Shown here in pieces: positions 33,654-46,514 of a stretch of 64,000 bases of DNA. The stretch is from Apostichopus japonicus (taxonomy: Eukaryota > Echinodermata > Holothuroidea > Aspidochirotida > Stichopodidae), in assembly GCF_037975245.1 (NCBI RefSeq), contig NC_092561.1, positions 19,155,508 through 19,219,507 of the forward strand, read 5' to 3'. The first letter of the stretch is position 1; each line of letters starts with the position of its first letter. The notes below the pieces were generated by a model. The model made no database searches, was not told the origin of the DNA, and saw nothing but the letters and a program-made list of their open reading frames with translations. Position numbers and translations under genes: made by a program.

Positions 33654-34807
33654 GTAATATTGCAATTTATACAGAGGCTTTTTCAGATGTTCGAGGATCT
33701 TACAGGGTATGTACATACATCACTAGATATCCTTAATTTATCCGGGACGATACATTTCATTCGGGGACTGTGCCCGGAAATCGAAGGACATTGCATTGTG
33801 TGGTGGTCAGGTATCTTACTCTAACATGTTGTGTAGCGATTGGCATTCAAGAGGGTGTAACATACTTGACTTGGTTATAACTCTTATCAAGCTGTTTTAA
33901 TGGGACTCCTTTTTACTATTCACCCTGACATTTGTACGACATTGTGACATGGGTACCTTAAAGAAGCTTTAGTTATACGGCATTGAATATTACGGTTACA
34001 GCCTTTCACGCAAGACATGGTTGAATTATTTAGGTTATACAGTCTTTACACTGATATCATCATTTCGAACTGTAGTCTAGACGAAATTTAAAATAGATAA
34101 AAAAGCTGTTCAATGTTACTTGTAAATAATTATTATAGGATAATAATTACTCAAAATAAGGCGACGATTCTGTTGTGGACAGTTAATATTTTGCCTAATG
34201 TTAGCCTACAAACTTGGCTCTATACTTATAGGAAGTATCACTGCTTTTAAGGAGTCATTCGAAATTACAAAGTAAGCTGAATAAACCAAATTACACATTT
34301 AAATCAAACTGAAATACAATTTAAAAAAAACAATTAAAAGCAGATGTCAGACGATTTTTGTTGTGGAGTGGCGGGGGAGGGGGGGGGGACTGTTTTGTCT
34401 GCTTGTTTTGGGGGTTTGTCTTTGTAAGTTGTACAAACAACTGTAAAATAACATTGGACTAAGGTGTAACGTAAGGATGGTGTCAGACTAGGGATCTTTG
34501 GCGGTTAAGTAGTTTTAAATGGGAAGATAAACTCTAAGAACCATGATAGACAATACAAAAATGTATGGTGCATCTTGGCGTCAAAGACATAATAATACTG
34601 ATAAAGAAAATGCTGATGTGTAATGAAAGAAAAGATGTAGAGCAAGCTAGATTTGACTAAAAACTACTACAATGTGTAGTAAGTATTAGTAAATAACTTT
34701 ATTTCTCTACGCTAATCCTTAACAACATTCCATTAATAAGATTCATAATTTAAAAGGAAAACATAGTAATATATATTTAGTTCATCTCTAATTGCTAAAT
34801 TCCTTTG

Positions 34808-34911
<104 letters not shown>

Positions 34912-35867
34912 ATACCACCCGTGGTCTCTTATATTGAGAGACATGATAATATATGAACACATTATATTGCTTGCTCAAAGTGACACAACAGTACAATATA
35001 CCAACTTGAAGTGTTGAGAAAATAAAAAAAAAGTATCAACGCGATAGAACTATGGAGGCACATTAACACCCTGTTTTTATATTATTTTATTGCTTCACTT
35101 ATCTGAAGATATAACGTGGGTTGCATTCACATTCACCTCTTCATTTCATGGTCTTTATTGTCCATTTATTTAAAGACGCTTATGTACGTTGTATGATTAG
35201 TGATGTGTCTTGTGTTTGTAGTGTGCAGTGTGTAGGGTGAAGTGTGTAGTGTGCAGTGTGTAGTGTGTATTGGGTGTGTATGTAGCGTGTGTGTAGTCGA
35301 GGCAAAACGGCATCCATGGTTTCTTTTCATTGATCTAAATGCTTAACGTGTTGCATTTTTAGGATGATTGGGATAAAATAGGATAATTGAAACAATAACG
35401 AAGTCAAAAATAATACTTCCACAACGTTAAGTCTTCAGATAAATTAAAAAATAAAGCAAATAACATTAATCAGAGTGTGTGTATGTGTCTCCACATAACT
35501 ATCGCGTTGATCATCAAACATAACTTGAAGCCATCATGTAACCGAAATTATCATGAAAATCTTAAAATGATATAAGCAGGAGTGGTGTGCTTATGTCGTC
35601 ATTGTATTGCATTAATCATCATACGTATACACAACTTTAATTCTTTACATAAAATAAAATAAAGATAAACAGAGGGTGTGTATGTGTCTCTACTACACAT
35701 CTCGTTGATCATCCTACGTACACTACGTTAATTCTGCAAGTAAATGAATAATAAAGATAATTAAAATAAGTAGTAGGTGTCTATGCCTTCATTAGACATC
35801 TTGTTATCCTCTTTTTGTGTTATTCTAGGGTAAGAGCTTCATCGAGAGATTGCGGACACATCTGGAG

Positions 35868-36037
35868 TTATATCGTCCTATAATCAACGCAACCACTACA
35901 AAGACAGTGCGCATCTGAACTACCACACCAGCCGGCATCCGAGCAACACGGACCTGACCTTATATCACAGATGGCTTTTTCACCGTTTGGCGCAATATAA
36001 TCAAAGAGACACCTAGCGTCACTTCGATGTGGATTCG
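35868..36037 (-). CDS. Gene 3 exon T: hevein-like terminal module
   Basis: A 170-nt exon including stop. Starts (A)NPHRSDARC; contains APNGEKAICDIRSGPCC, SDAGWCGSSDAHC and CSGCVDYRTI-stop. This copy keeps the Gly of the hevein signature (CCSDAGWCG). One codon shorter than in the other genes. Confidence 0.78.
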
Positions 36038-37242
36038 CTGAGTAGAAAATTGAAGAAAACGAGAATTTACATTCACTTACTAAATATACGTTATGAATGA
36101 AGCCGTGAATGTTCGTGATGTAGGCCATTAATAAAGGCAAATATGTACACCAAATAAGTGTTCCTCATTGGGTTAAATTCAATGAAAATGGGGAGGGGGA
36201 TTCAATTTGAATGAAAGTAGCCCATTGATTTTGGCATTAACCAGATATCTTGACATTGAAATGATATATAATTGACTGTATGAAGTACAATGAGAAGAAG
36301 TGCAATTACATAACGACAAAATCACTGAAAACACTATTACTTCTTGGTAGGTGTTTCATTATGTCTTTTGGTATTATAGAATATATTCTGTGAGCTCCTT
36401 TATGTCCCTTATGGCAACCCTGAAGAAAATAAATCCAGTTTGAATTCCTCCATGTGAGTGTGTCTACTCGTCTCTTCCATCACTCAAAATAATTAATTTA
36501 ACATTTATATTTAGTGACCTAATAACAATAAAATTTTCTTATGCAATGAGATTGTAGAACGCAGATTGACAGGCACAAATGTAGGTGGTTCCTACTTTGA
36601 AAATATAATGGCCGCATTTGTGATCGGCTTTTCGGACAATAGTTGTTAATATTAATATTTTAGAGGTGCGTTGTGATTCGTCCAATCAACACTTCGTATA
36701 CAGTACATTCCATTAAAGTAGCCTCCCATAAGTGTTTGTCAATTATGCAGAGTTTACTGCGTTATGAATTATCATTCGAATCTTGAAGGATCTGATCATG
36801 ATTTTATATTTAAGATTAACAGCCGTGAATCATTTAGGCTCGATTCCTCTCCAATTCGTGACTGAAACCAAAACACTGATTAAATAACCGACAATAACTC
36901 TGTCTATGTACAGAGTACTTGCGTATCTGAGGACAACGGGCTTGTCCTTTTGAAGGAGTGTCGTATAAATGACTTTAACTGGAGCAGTCTTTTCTGACAC
37001 GATTTAGTCGCATTAGAAATGTGCGTATGTGTACATGTTTCTGAGTGTGGTTATAACAAACGTATAACCGCTTACCGAAATTTTTCCTATTAATAAGAGA
37101 TCAATACTCAATTCGGTCTCCCCTTCATCCATCCTTCATTCTCCAACTCCCAACACCCCACCCCACCACTACCACTACCATCCACTCTGCTTCCACCTTT
37201 CATGAAGGTGTCGAAAGCTCTATAATTTTAGTAATATCTTAC

Positions 37243-37365
37243 CTGTACATTGTTCTCCGTCCCATGAGTAATCTGTTATGCATGGGCAACTATAGGACCC
37301 AATAGTGTTGACGCAAACTGTATTCGGTATGTCACAGATAGTGTTACTCTCGCACTCATCTACAT
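37243..37365 (-). CDS. Gene 3 exon S: last cbEGF repeat
   Basis: A 123-nt exon with donor GTAAGA. Encodes [21 protein letters not shown] and WDGEQCT. Acceptor GCATTAG. Confidence 0.86.
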
Positions 37366-37793
37366 CTAATGCAAAGGGATAAAACATTAATAAATAGATA
37401 GATGGATGACAGGAAAGTCATTGGTAAGAGTTAGAATGACTTCTTTGTTTTGTTTACTGTTTAACTTTAAACCTATATCTAAAATTCAAGTGTCAACATG
37501 ATGTCTTTCTGGGTACAATTTTTTTACCATTTAGCAATTATCACAAATATTACATCTATCAAGTATATGAAATCAGGAATGTGATTATGAGACAGGCATT
37601 CAACGAGATAGATTCACTTTGAGGTGAAGTTGTTGCTGCTTCAGGACACTTAGTTTTCACTCATAAGTCGTCAGAGCTTTCACATATTAAAACAGATTTT
37701 CAAAAGTAATAAACAATTAGCATAAGATAATAAATCAAGGTTTAACTAACTACAGACAACTAACTAATGGAAATAATAATGCTATTTACTTAC

Positions 37794-37919
37794 CTTGGCA
37801 TAATGACCCTGTTTTGTAATAACCGGAAGAGCATTCACATATGTACGATCCCGCTGTATTCACGCAGTAGTTCACAACCTGATTACAGTCGTGCTGGTTG
37901 AGCTCACATTCGTTAATAT
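37794..37919 (-). CDS. Gene 3 exon E: single class E cbEGF repeat
   Basis: Only one class E exon is present. Encodes DINECELNQHDCNQVVN, CVNTAGSYICEC and GYYKTGSLCQ; donor GTAAGT. This is probably close to the ancestral single-copy state, or the result of array collapse. Confidence 0.87.
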
Positions 37920-38114
37920 CTGAAAGTTATTAATATATTCGAAAAATGAACCCTAAAATGGCCCTTAAACCACGTTTGTTTCGACAATATGACCTAAGAA
38001 TACTAATAGAGACGTGGCCGTATCTGAACCATGGCCCTAAAACCATGTTCTATAATAGTTTACTTTCATTGTCTTGGTATATGTACTTTGTGAGAATAAC
38101 ATAGATCAACTTGC

Positions 38115-38240
38115 CTATACACTGTTCTCCGGCCCACTGGTAACCTGTCATGCATTGACATTCATAGGAACCAATGGTGTTGACGCAAACTGTATTCGGT
38201 ACGCTACAGTTGTATCTGCCATTCTGGCATTCATCGACAT
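38115..38240 (-). CDS. Gene 3 exon G: cbEGF repeat with GC donor
   Basis: Encodes [28 protein letters not shown] and [10 protein letters not shown]; donor G|GCAAGT. Only one minisatellite unit (37955-38050) lies downstream of it. Confidence 0.87.
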
Positions 38241-38546
38241 CTGTAGTACAAGTGGGAAACATGCTAGTTGTTCGAAAGAGATTTATTTATGAATGACACG
38301 TGATGTTCGGATTTTATTTGTGTCGGTCATGATAACTGTTACACCCAATAGAATAGAAAATATAGAAAAATGTGTTGTCTAACTTTCATTGAGTAGGGGT
38401 TACGGGCTAAAAGATGCGTACGCGGTTTTCTCTGAACAACTCAAATTCTTTCATATAAATATCAGGGTATGGATGAAGAAAGTTAAATGAAAGATAGACA
38501 CATCACTACTGCATGAATCACATACACTGTCCATGTTCCTACTAAC

Positions 38547-38675
38547 CTTGACATACGGTTCCTGCAGTTCTGTTATAGCCAGATACACATTGGCATCTGT
38601 ACGACCCCATTGTATTTACGCAGTAGCTTTCATTCAGGCTGCAACTATGTAGGTTAAGGTCACATTCGTCCAAAT
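38547..38675 (-). CDS. Gene 3 exon D: cbEGF repeat
   Basis: A 129-nt exon, [40 protein letters not shown]; donor GTTAGT. Confidence 0.87.
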
Positions 38676-38852
38676 CTGAAAGTTGGTAAAAAGAAAGTAA
38701 AATATGACATTCACTACCAATAAACGTGATAGTTGAAAGCGTAGGTGAGTTTGAATTTAAAACATTAGACAAATATCACGAAACGATTTGTTCAACGATA
38801 TGAACGTCATTATAACATAATGTTTAAACAAATATAATAACATTTTAACGAA

Positions 38853-38981
38853 AAGTCACCGAAGAAAGAACCTGGGCACGAAACAACCGAACGACCTATC
38901 CGCTCTCAATCCCAGTCCCCTGGCATCGAGACTGTGATCGTGTGATCATCATCACGGAACATAATGCTACACATGATACTT
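38853..38981 (-). mobile_element. Old U2-headed SINE copy (unit 3)
   Basis: Orthologue of the 9177-9311 copy. On the minus strand starts ATCATGTGTAGCATTATG and ends with the CCCAGGTTCTTTCTTCGG hairpin region. Confidence 0.7.
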
Positions 38982-39438
38982 GAAACCAGAATGTAGTTGT
39001 TTAACAAATTTCGCTTCCGACTTTTCTAACAACGTTACTGCGTATTATTGTTGCTGTTTACGTAACACTGCATGACACTACGCATGGGGTTACAAGAACA
39101 TTGGAACGAATCATTCCTACACGGCTACCTTGCAAAATTGTATGCTCTTGAGAGTAATGGAAATGAAATAAAGTTTTGAATCTTGATTTCGTTCCTAGTA
39201 TATAGATGAGGGAAAGAATATTTTGTGCACAAATCGGAACAGTATTAATTTGACACTGAAAAATACAATATGTACGATAGCATATACCACACGAAACAAC
39301 AAGTTGTCAGTAGCAAAACTTTAACATGCCTTGTATGGACTGCATGGTATACCTATATCGAAGTAAAGCACAACTTTGCAATTCGCCTAATACGTGCTTT
39401 TGGCGACTTTTGGCGACACAATCATATATATATATATA

Positions 39439-39514
39439 TATGAACACTCGGTATTTACGCAGTAGCTTACATTCAGACTACAATTATTTAGATTAAGATC
39501 ACATTCGTCGATAT
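39439..39514 (-). pseudogene. Gene 3 exon I: truncated cbEGF exon
   Basis: Acceptor CTTTCAG and the start DIDECDLNLNNC, CVNTECSY are kept, then the sequence passes into a TA repeat (reading Ile-Tyr repeats). The last two cysteines and the donor are gone, and the conserved Gly before SY is Cys. Exon H and the sequence between H and I are also missing, so a deletion with one end in or near the TA repeat is the likely cause. Confidence 0.75.
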
Positions 39515-39721
39515 CTGAAAGTTAATAGCAAAAAATGAAAAATATGCACTATACTCAAATTGATAATAATTTGATGTGGGGTCTATCTAATACATGGCAA
39601 GTGTATTCATAATAATAAAGTAAGTAATACATTACTTATGCTGCAGAAAAACGGTAAGTCCTTTGATAACTTTTTTAGGTATTGTGAAACTATAATTTAG
39701 TAAAACGTGGTGCGTCTTTGC

Positions 39722-39722
<1 letters not shown>

Positions 39723-39791
<69 letters not shown>
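39723..39791. repeat. (TA)n microsatellite
   Basis: About 70 bp of TA at the place where units 1, 2 and 4 have only short TA stretches before a gaattccta-like segment. Confidence 0.93.
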
Positions 39792-39792
<1 letters not shown>

Positions 39793-39794
39793 AA

Positions 39795-39926
39795 TTACCA
39801 ATGGATAGGAAGCCAACATGAGCTAATTTTAAACCCTATCCATGTGATGATTGCGGACGTACACCGGCTTATACCGAGCCGTCTCTTTTCGATGAATGTT
39901 CAGAGAGTTACGAAACAGGCTAATAG
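39795..39926 (-). mobile_element. tRNA-SINE-like repeat, 3' part
   Basis: Matches 54400-54510, then is joined abruptly to the inside of the L1 fragment at about 39927, so a deletion removed the SINE head, the intervening DNA and the L1 tail. Confidence 0.55.
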
Positions 39927-40650
39927 ACCACGGCTGCCAATATCTCTCCCAAGTATTTACTTTCATATTCTGCTTAAAAATAGAATAGTTAATTTTTTAG
40001 TCATATTTAAAATAATCTAGTAAGGAGCGAACTGATAGTATTTTCTTCATCAGTTTTGAATTAAAAATATGATACATTTTGTATAAGATTAATGTTTAAT
40101 TCTGTCGAGTTTAACATTTTGTCAAAGAGAGACTTACAGCTCAAGCTACTGCCACAAAGTGTAACATTAACAAAACTATTTGCTGGAATATTAAGCTTAT
40201 AATCGATATTTCAAAAAAATCGTTCCACGAGGATCTTATTGCAGCAGTTATACCGTAATATTCAAGAACGTTACACGCAACAGAAAAAACGTTAACAAAG
40301 AGGTCAAACTTATAGAAAGAACCATTCTCATTAACGAAATCATTGATAAAAAAGATCCTTTCTGAATCCAATGGCGATAGTATACAGGTCAATTATCAAC
40401 CAAAATAAAGCTATTGTTCCAAGTTGGCTGGCTAAGAATTAAAGCATTGTTCAAAAAGAGTCGAACGATCGCAAAATCGAAGAACCAATTAAGTTGAAAA
40501 GGTTCAAAACCTTCCTTATAAAAGACATGGATACTGAATCAAAAGCCTTCTCAAAGTCAATAGCAAAACTCAAACCAGGGACTTATATTCCTGCAAATAA
40601 TACGTTATATCGTAAGTCACACGAATACAATTGCCGATATATCGTCTGAG
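39927..40650 (-). mobile_element. Tx1-like L1 fragment with internal deletion
   Basis: Same insertion as 26744-27861: its outer end has the same cgtctgagaaattgatt junction at about 40643. It lacks the A-tail and the zinc-knuckle coding part. Frameshifted remains only. Confidence 0.7.
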
Positions 40651-41053
40651 AAATTGATTGTAAAAGTATATGTGGAAGCTAATCGTTTCACTGTTATGTC
40701 TTCTATGTATTGTGTAATTAGGATCTAGGATCTAGGACATTAATTTAGTAAATAAGAGTAAACCAACCTCTAGAGAGAACATAGTCCATAAAATCATGAA
40801 AACAACGATATTGTGGGTAATATGAAGGATGTCACATTAGCAAACCACTACTGATTACAACAATTCCAGGCTCAAATTTATGAGAAACAAAATATCACAG
40901 AACGGCCTTAAGAAATTAGAGGTTACTATTTATCTTCGCGTTTTTGTCATTAAAATGTATAATTAAATACTTTTAGTTTAAGTTATACATTTTTTAAAGA
41001 CAACAAGATTCATTTTATCATGACGGTAAAGGAAATGTATTAACTATCCTCAC

Positions 41054-41194
41054 CTTCAAATTCACAATTGGTAGTGTGAAACACACCAGAGCGTAAATCA
41101 CAAGGAGTAAGTCCTTTCGGTAGACGAACCTTATAGCCCTTTGGTGTAGCCTGGCCAGCGCATCGAACATCTCGGCTACCATCAACAAACAATC
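41054..41194 (-). CDS. Gene 3 exon N: unknown 3-Cys module
   Basis: A 141-nt exon, acceptor TTGTATAG, donor GTGAGG. Encodes (G)LFVDGSRDVRCAGQATPK, TPCDLRSGVFHTTNC. Same module as genes 1 and 2 with Phe for Ile at the third residue. Confidence 0.7.
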
Positions 41195-44100
41195 CTATAC
41201 AAGTAGCCAAAGATAATATAGATTGCTCATACCTTATATAAATATCATGTAAATAAAATATCATATACAGCTAGACCCTTTTAGATGGAAGCGTGTAAAG
41301 ATCATCAAACCACACATATGACGAAACGCGTTGTAAAACTGGTCAGTTTATTAATAATTAGCGCATAAGGTTTTGCCAGGAAAGATATTGAAATCAGAAT
41401 TTCCTTCTTTGACATCTTACCGAAAGGTTCTAGAATTTATACCACGCTTCAAACGGCCACGGTGAACTTGATGTTATCCTGCATGCTCTAAAACTCAAAT
41501 ATATTTTCTTAAGAGTTCTATTTTTTATATCCGTATGCAAAAGAGGAAATATCTGGAAAAAAAGTTCCCTTTTAACCCTTTCTAGTTAAGGTAACTTCTT
41601 TCAAATGATGATTTGACTAGATGCGCTATCAGTACAAAGCGCGGTGAAAAATCTGAAAATTACCGTTTCTAACACTTCGTACTAATTTGACAAATCTTCA
41701 ATAAGATAAACTACAATATAGGCATCAGGAAGAGATGTATTAAAGGTACATAAGTCAAAGATCAAACGAAACCGTTTCTCGTGGAGATTGAACAGTAATG
41801 CTCAGAACGAAATATTGGAGCTCTATATTGTGCAAGTAGCAGTAGCGGAAAAGAGCAGAAAATCCGACAATTGAAGCTGGTTGTCATCCGGGTTCAACGA
41901 ACTATGAATTATATTTAACCATGATGTGTCCTGTTTTTTTATTTTCTCTATCTCTATCTCTCTTTCTCGCTCTCTTTCTCCTTCTTTGGTTTCTTCATAT
42001 TTGGTCATTATTGGAACCCTAATCACGATAATCTACACAATAATCTAAGGTTGTAAGGTAGATACCAAACACTAACATGGAACCTAATAAATATATTGGC
42101 CCTATACTAGCTTGCCTGTGAGCTGTAAGTCTATGTGAGCAATTGAACTCCAAAATGAATCAATCATGTATTATTACTCTCTCAGCTTAATGTTTCGCCG
42201 CATCGGAAAATTATGAGCAGTGAACCAAAAAACCTATCCACGTGTTCATTTTATTTATATGATTATTATTGGATCAAGTGAAACGTAGCAATTATAGTGG
42301 ATCGAAACCAGCCTATTCGGGTTATACAGTATCGCTGCATTCATTCATTGTTATTTGCACTTTGCGATATTGATCGGCGTATCCAGATCATTTTATGTTT
42401 ACACAGACAAGACTTCTACCAGGTAATGCCTAATCTATATTAATAATGGATTTTTCAAATTTTGACAGATTCTGCCCAATATATAGAGTCAGATTCAAAC
42501 TCAAACTGAAACTCAATATAATAATAATAATAATAATAATCAGCAGTTATTTTAACGGACGCTTAAGCGACCAAAACTTTGGTAGAAACCCGCAAGGGCT
42601 GATAGATTACAACGTACACGTCGGGTGGCTTCCAGTTCAACATTTTAACTCAACTTTGGAATATTTTCTATTTAGAAAGTCATTTCAGATAAGAAAACCG
42701 TAGATTGCTCTTGTAAACAATAACGGAGTGAACTCCTTTTCTTATAAACATTCTTTAAATCCATAAAGTGAGAATGCACACTTCAAAAGTGACCTAAAAA
42801 TATCACTTTTTTTTTCTTTTGTTACTTCACTTTCTTTCCCAGAGTGAATACGACGAACAAATCAAATTTTTACAGAGTGAAGAATCCATCATTCGAGCTA
42901 AATTGATATAAAGTCACTCTTTGATAAGAGTGACTTTCACTCCTAAGTCGATCGATCATCTCGAAAACCCTCTACGAGTGAATTTTTTCACTCTTTGATA
43001 TTAAGAGTGTATGGAAAATATTATAAAAGTTAGTTTTCCATATATTTTTTTCAAAAATTACATCGACATAGCATTTTCTTTTTTATCCGTCATAAACCAT
43101 TTTTTAAACATATAACACATGCGTCTTACCTTTTGTGTTCAGAGGGGGATAGAAATTGGGAGAGATATCTAAATTTTGACATTTGTCTTGCCCTATTAGA
43201 ATTAAAAAGAATTTGAAAATGTGAAAATGCTGCTATATCGGTTAATAACGAATTTTATTTTAGTTTTTAATGTATATTTTATAATTATATTCTTCATGAC
43301 TATAGAAGAGAATATTTCTTTTCCAAAAAAGTTGGACAAATATTTTACCCAACACCAATTACATTGCTAGCAATACTGACAAATCTATGACTGTTTTGGC
43401 AATAAAATTGGTTAAATTGTAGCTCTTTTACTATATTGGAGCAAAACGTTACTCAAGTTTTAGTTGGATAAATACGTGAAAATGTTGGATAAAATATTTG
43501 CGCAAAAGTCTTTTCAGAGTGATTTTTATTAATCGTTGCGTATTATGGTTTATTGTAATAATGTTTTCTCATTCGAATCAACTTCATTCTTGTTTATGTC
43601 AGCCGACACTCATAGCTGGTATAGCAACTACTGTTCATGTCCCACATCCGTGCATCAGTAATTACTGTACTTTGTGTTCGCAACACGGTAACATGTGTAA
43701 CAGGTGACACTGTAACAACAGCAAAGCTGTTAACTTGTTCCCATGTAAGACAAAGAACTGCGGGACTGGACAAGGAGTCTATGAAGATGAGAATGCCTAA
43801 AGAACGAATCAAAGTAGGTACGGTACCGCTTGATTCCAGTTGACACCTCTCTTTAAATTACGCCAATTCTTCATGCCGAGCACGAAGAAAGAACATGTTC
43901 GTTTATTTCCAAAGGTCTACTTATAGTTATTTCTAGAAACGAATTCATTATTAAAATCGCGTGTTAAAGAACTTTCACTAAATGGTTGGTACAGCAACTA
44001 CTGCTCTTGTCCGACAACCGTACATCAGTAATTACTACTATGTGTTCGTAACATGAACCGATGTCGGTCGATTGACAAAATATTAAATTACCGATATTAT

Positions 44101-45192
44101 ATGATATTAAAGTTTAATATGAATATGTTATGGCGATTAACAATGGAATCATTTATAAATCATTAGTATTGTTTTTTTTTTATGAAGGTGTATTAACAGA
44201 GAAATCATCTTCTATACACTTAAGCAATGAAAACATATCGAATGATGAATTTATTAATGATCAGTTGCAATTACACGTTTAAAAATTACTTCAAAGTGTC
44301 TTTTTTTTCTCATTAAACCTTTAGTTTCGGCCAAAGGTATTACCATAAGAAAAATACATAATTATAACTCACCTGAATATATTAGAAAAGGAAGAAAGGC
44401 ATAAACTTCCATTCTAGGAAATGCTGACATTTTTTGTTTCATGTTGTAAAGTTGCGATTCGAGGCTAGTGGAGGTACGAAATTATTCTGCCCGCGCAGAA
44501 AGCTCCTGACGAACTAAAGTGATTGATTTTACCAGAACCGTAGTTATTATGAAAAGTAATGGCTACACGCTTTGCTTTACAACGAAGATTATCGATCCAT
44601 TGTCAGGCGATGAATTGTGTTGTGATCTTGAAATCGTCTCGGACATTTTAAAAATCTGATTCATGAATAATGAGCGCGAGATAGGGAGACCGTTTTGCTG
44701 CAATAGAGAAGGCACGTGGCTTGCAAGTATCATAAAACTCTATGTGCACCTAATGAAAAGATATGAAGTATTGATAAACTGTTTTGAGTGCAGAACATGC
44801 ATGAGTGAAGCTTTGAACTTGTATCTCTGTCATTATTACGTGGAGATGTTGTCAATATAACAACCAATATTACAATATATCCTGCTGTTGTTTGCGTCAC
44901 AAATACTTATTTGTGTTTATTATCACGATGGCCATTACTTAGGTTGATATATTGTCATATACATCGATAAGATTTTGTATCCTACATCCATTCTTTCTTA
45001 TTTCCACATATCTCCTTACAAACATCATATAGCTGCAGGCATTAAATTCTAAGTAACAACTAAATCGTGTACGAGGATTCATTTTGTCCTTTTCTGTTAC
45101 GGTGTATTATCTATACCACGACAAACTAAAGGACAAAAACATTGTCGGTTTCCATTCCACACACATTTCCATTTCTCAATGGTAAGAGTTAC
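41195..45192. other. Stretch upstream of gene 3 exon N
   Basis: Near-identical copy of 28385-32374 (offset about 12.81 kb). No exon supported until the candidate at 45193. Includes the duplicate 12-bp hairpin at 42910-42937. Confidence 0.45.
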
Positions 45193-45264
45193 CTGTAGCA
45201 GCTGTCTCTCCAGTGGGTCCATCCCAGCGAACATGATTCAGGACATCATGAGTTACCATGGACA
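45193..45264 (-). CDS. Candidate 72-nt exon, possibly 5' exon of gene 3
   Basis: Duplicate of 32375-32446, one silent change (CGT to CGC). Same acceptor and donor. Encodes VLNHVRWDGPTGETAAT. Its assignment depends on transcript data. Confidence 0.3.
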
Positions 45265-46444
45265 CTGGATTTCCAAGTCAAAGCAGCGAAAACAAAAAAA
45301 AACAAGCAACCCCTTCGTTTCAATATCTACCCGGTGTAACCGGTTGATGATGAATCTTTGACAAGTTCTGACAAAGTGCCCCAAAGATATATAAACTACA
45401 AATCGTTCAAGTCTTTGCGTTCATGAAAACGTAATTTATAGTTGTCTCAATCTTATATGAGGATGGGGACATCCAATTTCAAGTGTGAGTAAGATGACGT
45501 AATGCGCATGTAAGATGACGTAGTTACATCTCTAAACTGTCCTCTGCTTCAAAGCACTCGTATTGACAGTACAAACAGTTCTCGCCTTCATCTGATAGAA
45601 ATATGATATTCATACTGATCATACTGACACTACGAGTGCTTTAAAAAAGTGGGACATGACATTACTGTAGAGAAATAAAAAATGTCCCAACTGGATGCAA
45701 AACTATCAGATGTAACTGTTTCAAGATGATTTCTTAATTATAATTAGGTATCCGTCCTACACTGGGAAGATAGTATAGTGTAGTAGCAGTTTTACCAGTT
45801 TTGAATTTCACTTGAATCGATACGTTCAACTTTAATTGGCAGGATGCTACCCTAACAATGTGAATAATATATATCACCACATAATATTTCGCATTATGAA
45901 ACCTCTGAAAGAATATTCTTCTCTGTATAATAACGGAGATATGCTTATTACAACTTTTGTAAATTACAGCTATAGTGAATGTCGGATATCGTTGTCATTT
46001 AAAGAGTAAACTAAATTGGAAGTTATAGTTTATATTTTTCTCATTACTCATGTTTTGACCATTCACATAAGCTTAAAGTTTCATTCCATTTTTTCATGCA
46101 AAGTTCAGATTACCATATTTTTTTCTATTTTAGGAAATCTGAGGACATACCTAAATAATATTGTTGACCTGATAATATTGATGTTAATGGGTAGTTATCT
46201 GTAATGTTTATGTTTAGAGGGAAGGATGGAATCCTGGCCTCTCACTATTTTGGTGGTATTCTTTCTTTATTATGAGGATAGTGATTACATGCAGGCTCAC
46301 GTTTAAAACACCTCATCCAGAACAAATGTTTTGTCCAAGATACAAGTCCCACTGTAAACAAAGTGTTCTTAATTATCACTAATTAGCAACTAAGTGTTAA
46401 AAGTATGTTTACGTTGTGAATGACAGGCAAATTAGTTCTTGCAG

Positions 46445-46514
46445 GATCTGGCTTGCCTTTGCGATCAATTACAATTTACGTTCAAGCTGTGTCTGTAAAC
46501 GGAAGTTCAGACAG
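46445..46514 (+). CDS. Candidate fibronectin III-like exon, duplicate
   Basis: Copy of 33584-33653 on the plus strand with intact acceptor TTCTTGCAG and donor GTAATA. Encodes TIYVQAVSVNGSSDR. Ser for Ala at one site. Confidence 0.3.

Larger units (their letters stand above)
35868..41194 (-). other. Predicted gene 3: reduced multi-EGF protein (spliced)
   Basis: Exons N, broken I, D, G, E (single), S, T: four intact cbEGF repeats. Exons H and F are absent. Loss of H and of the 3' part of I coincides with a TA repeat at about 39427-39441. If exon I is skipped, N splices to D in phase, since all exons are phase 1-1. The gene is either a short functional paralogue or a decaying copy; exon sequences other than I are intact, favouring the former. 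Confidence 0.65.
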
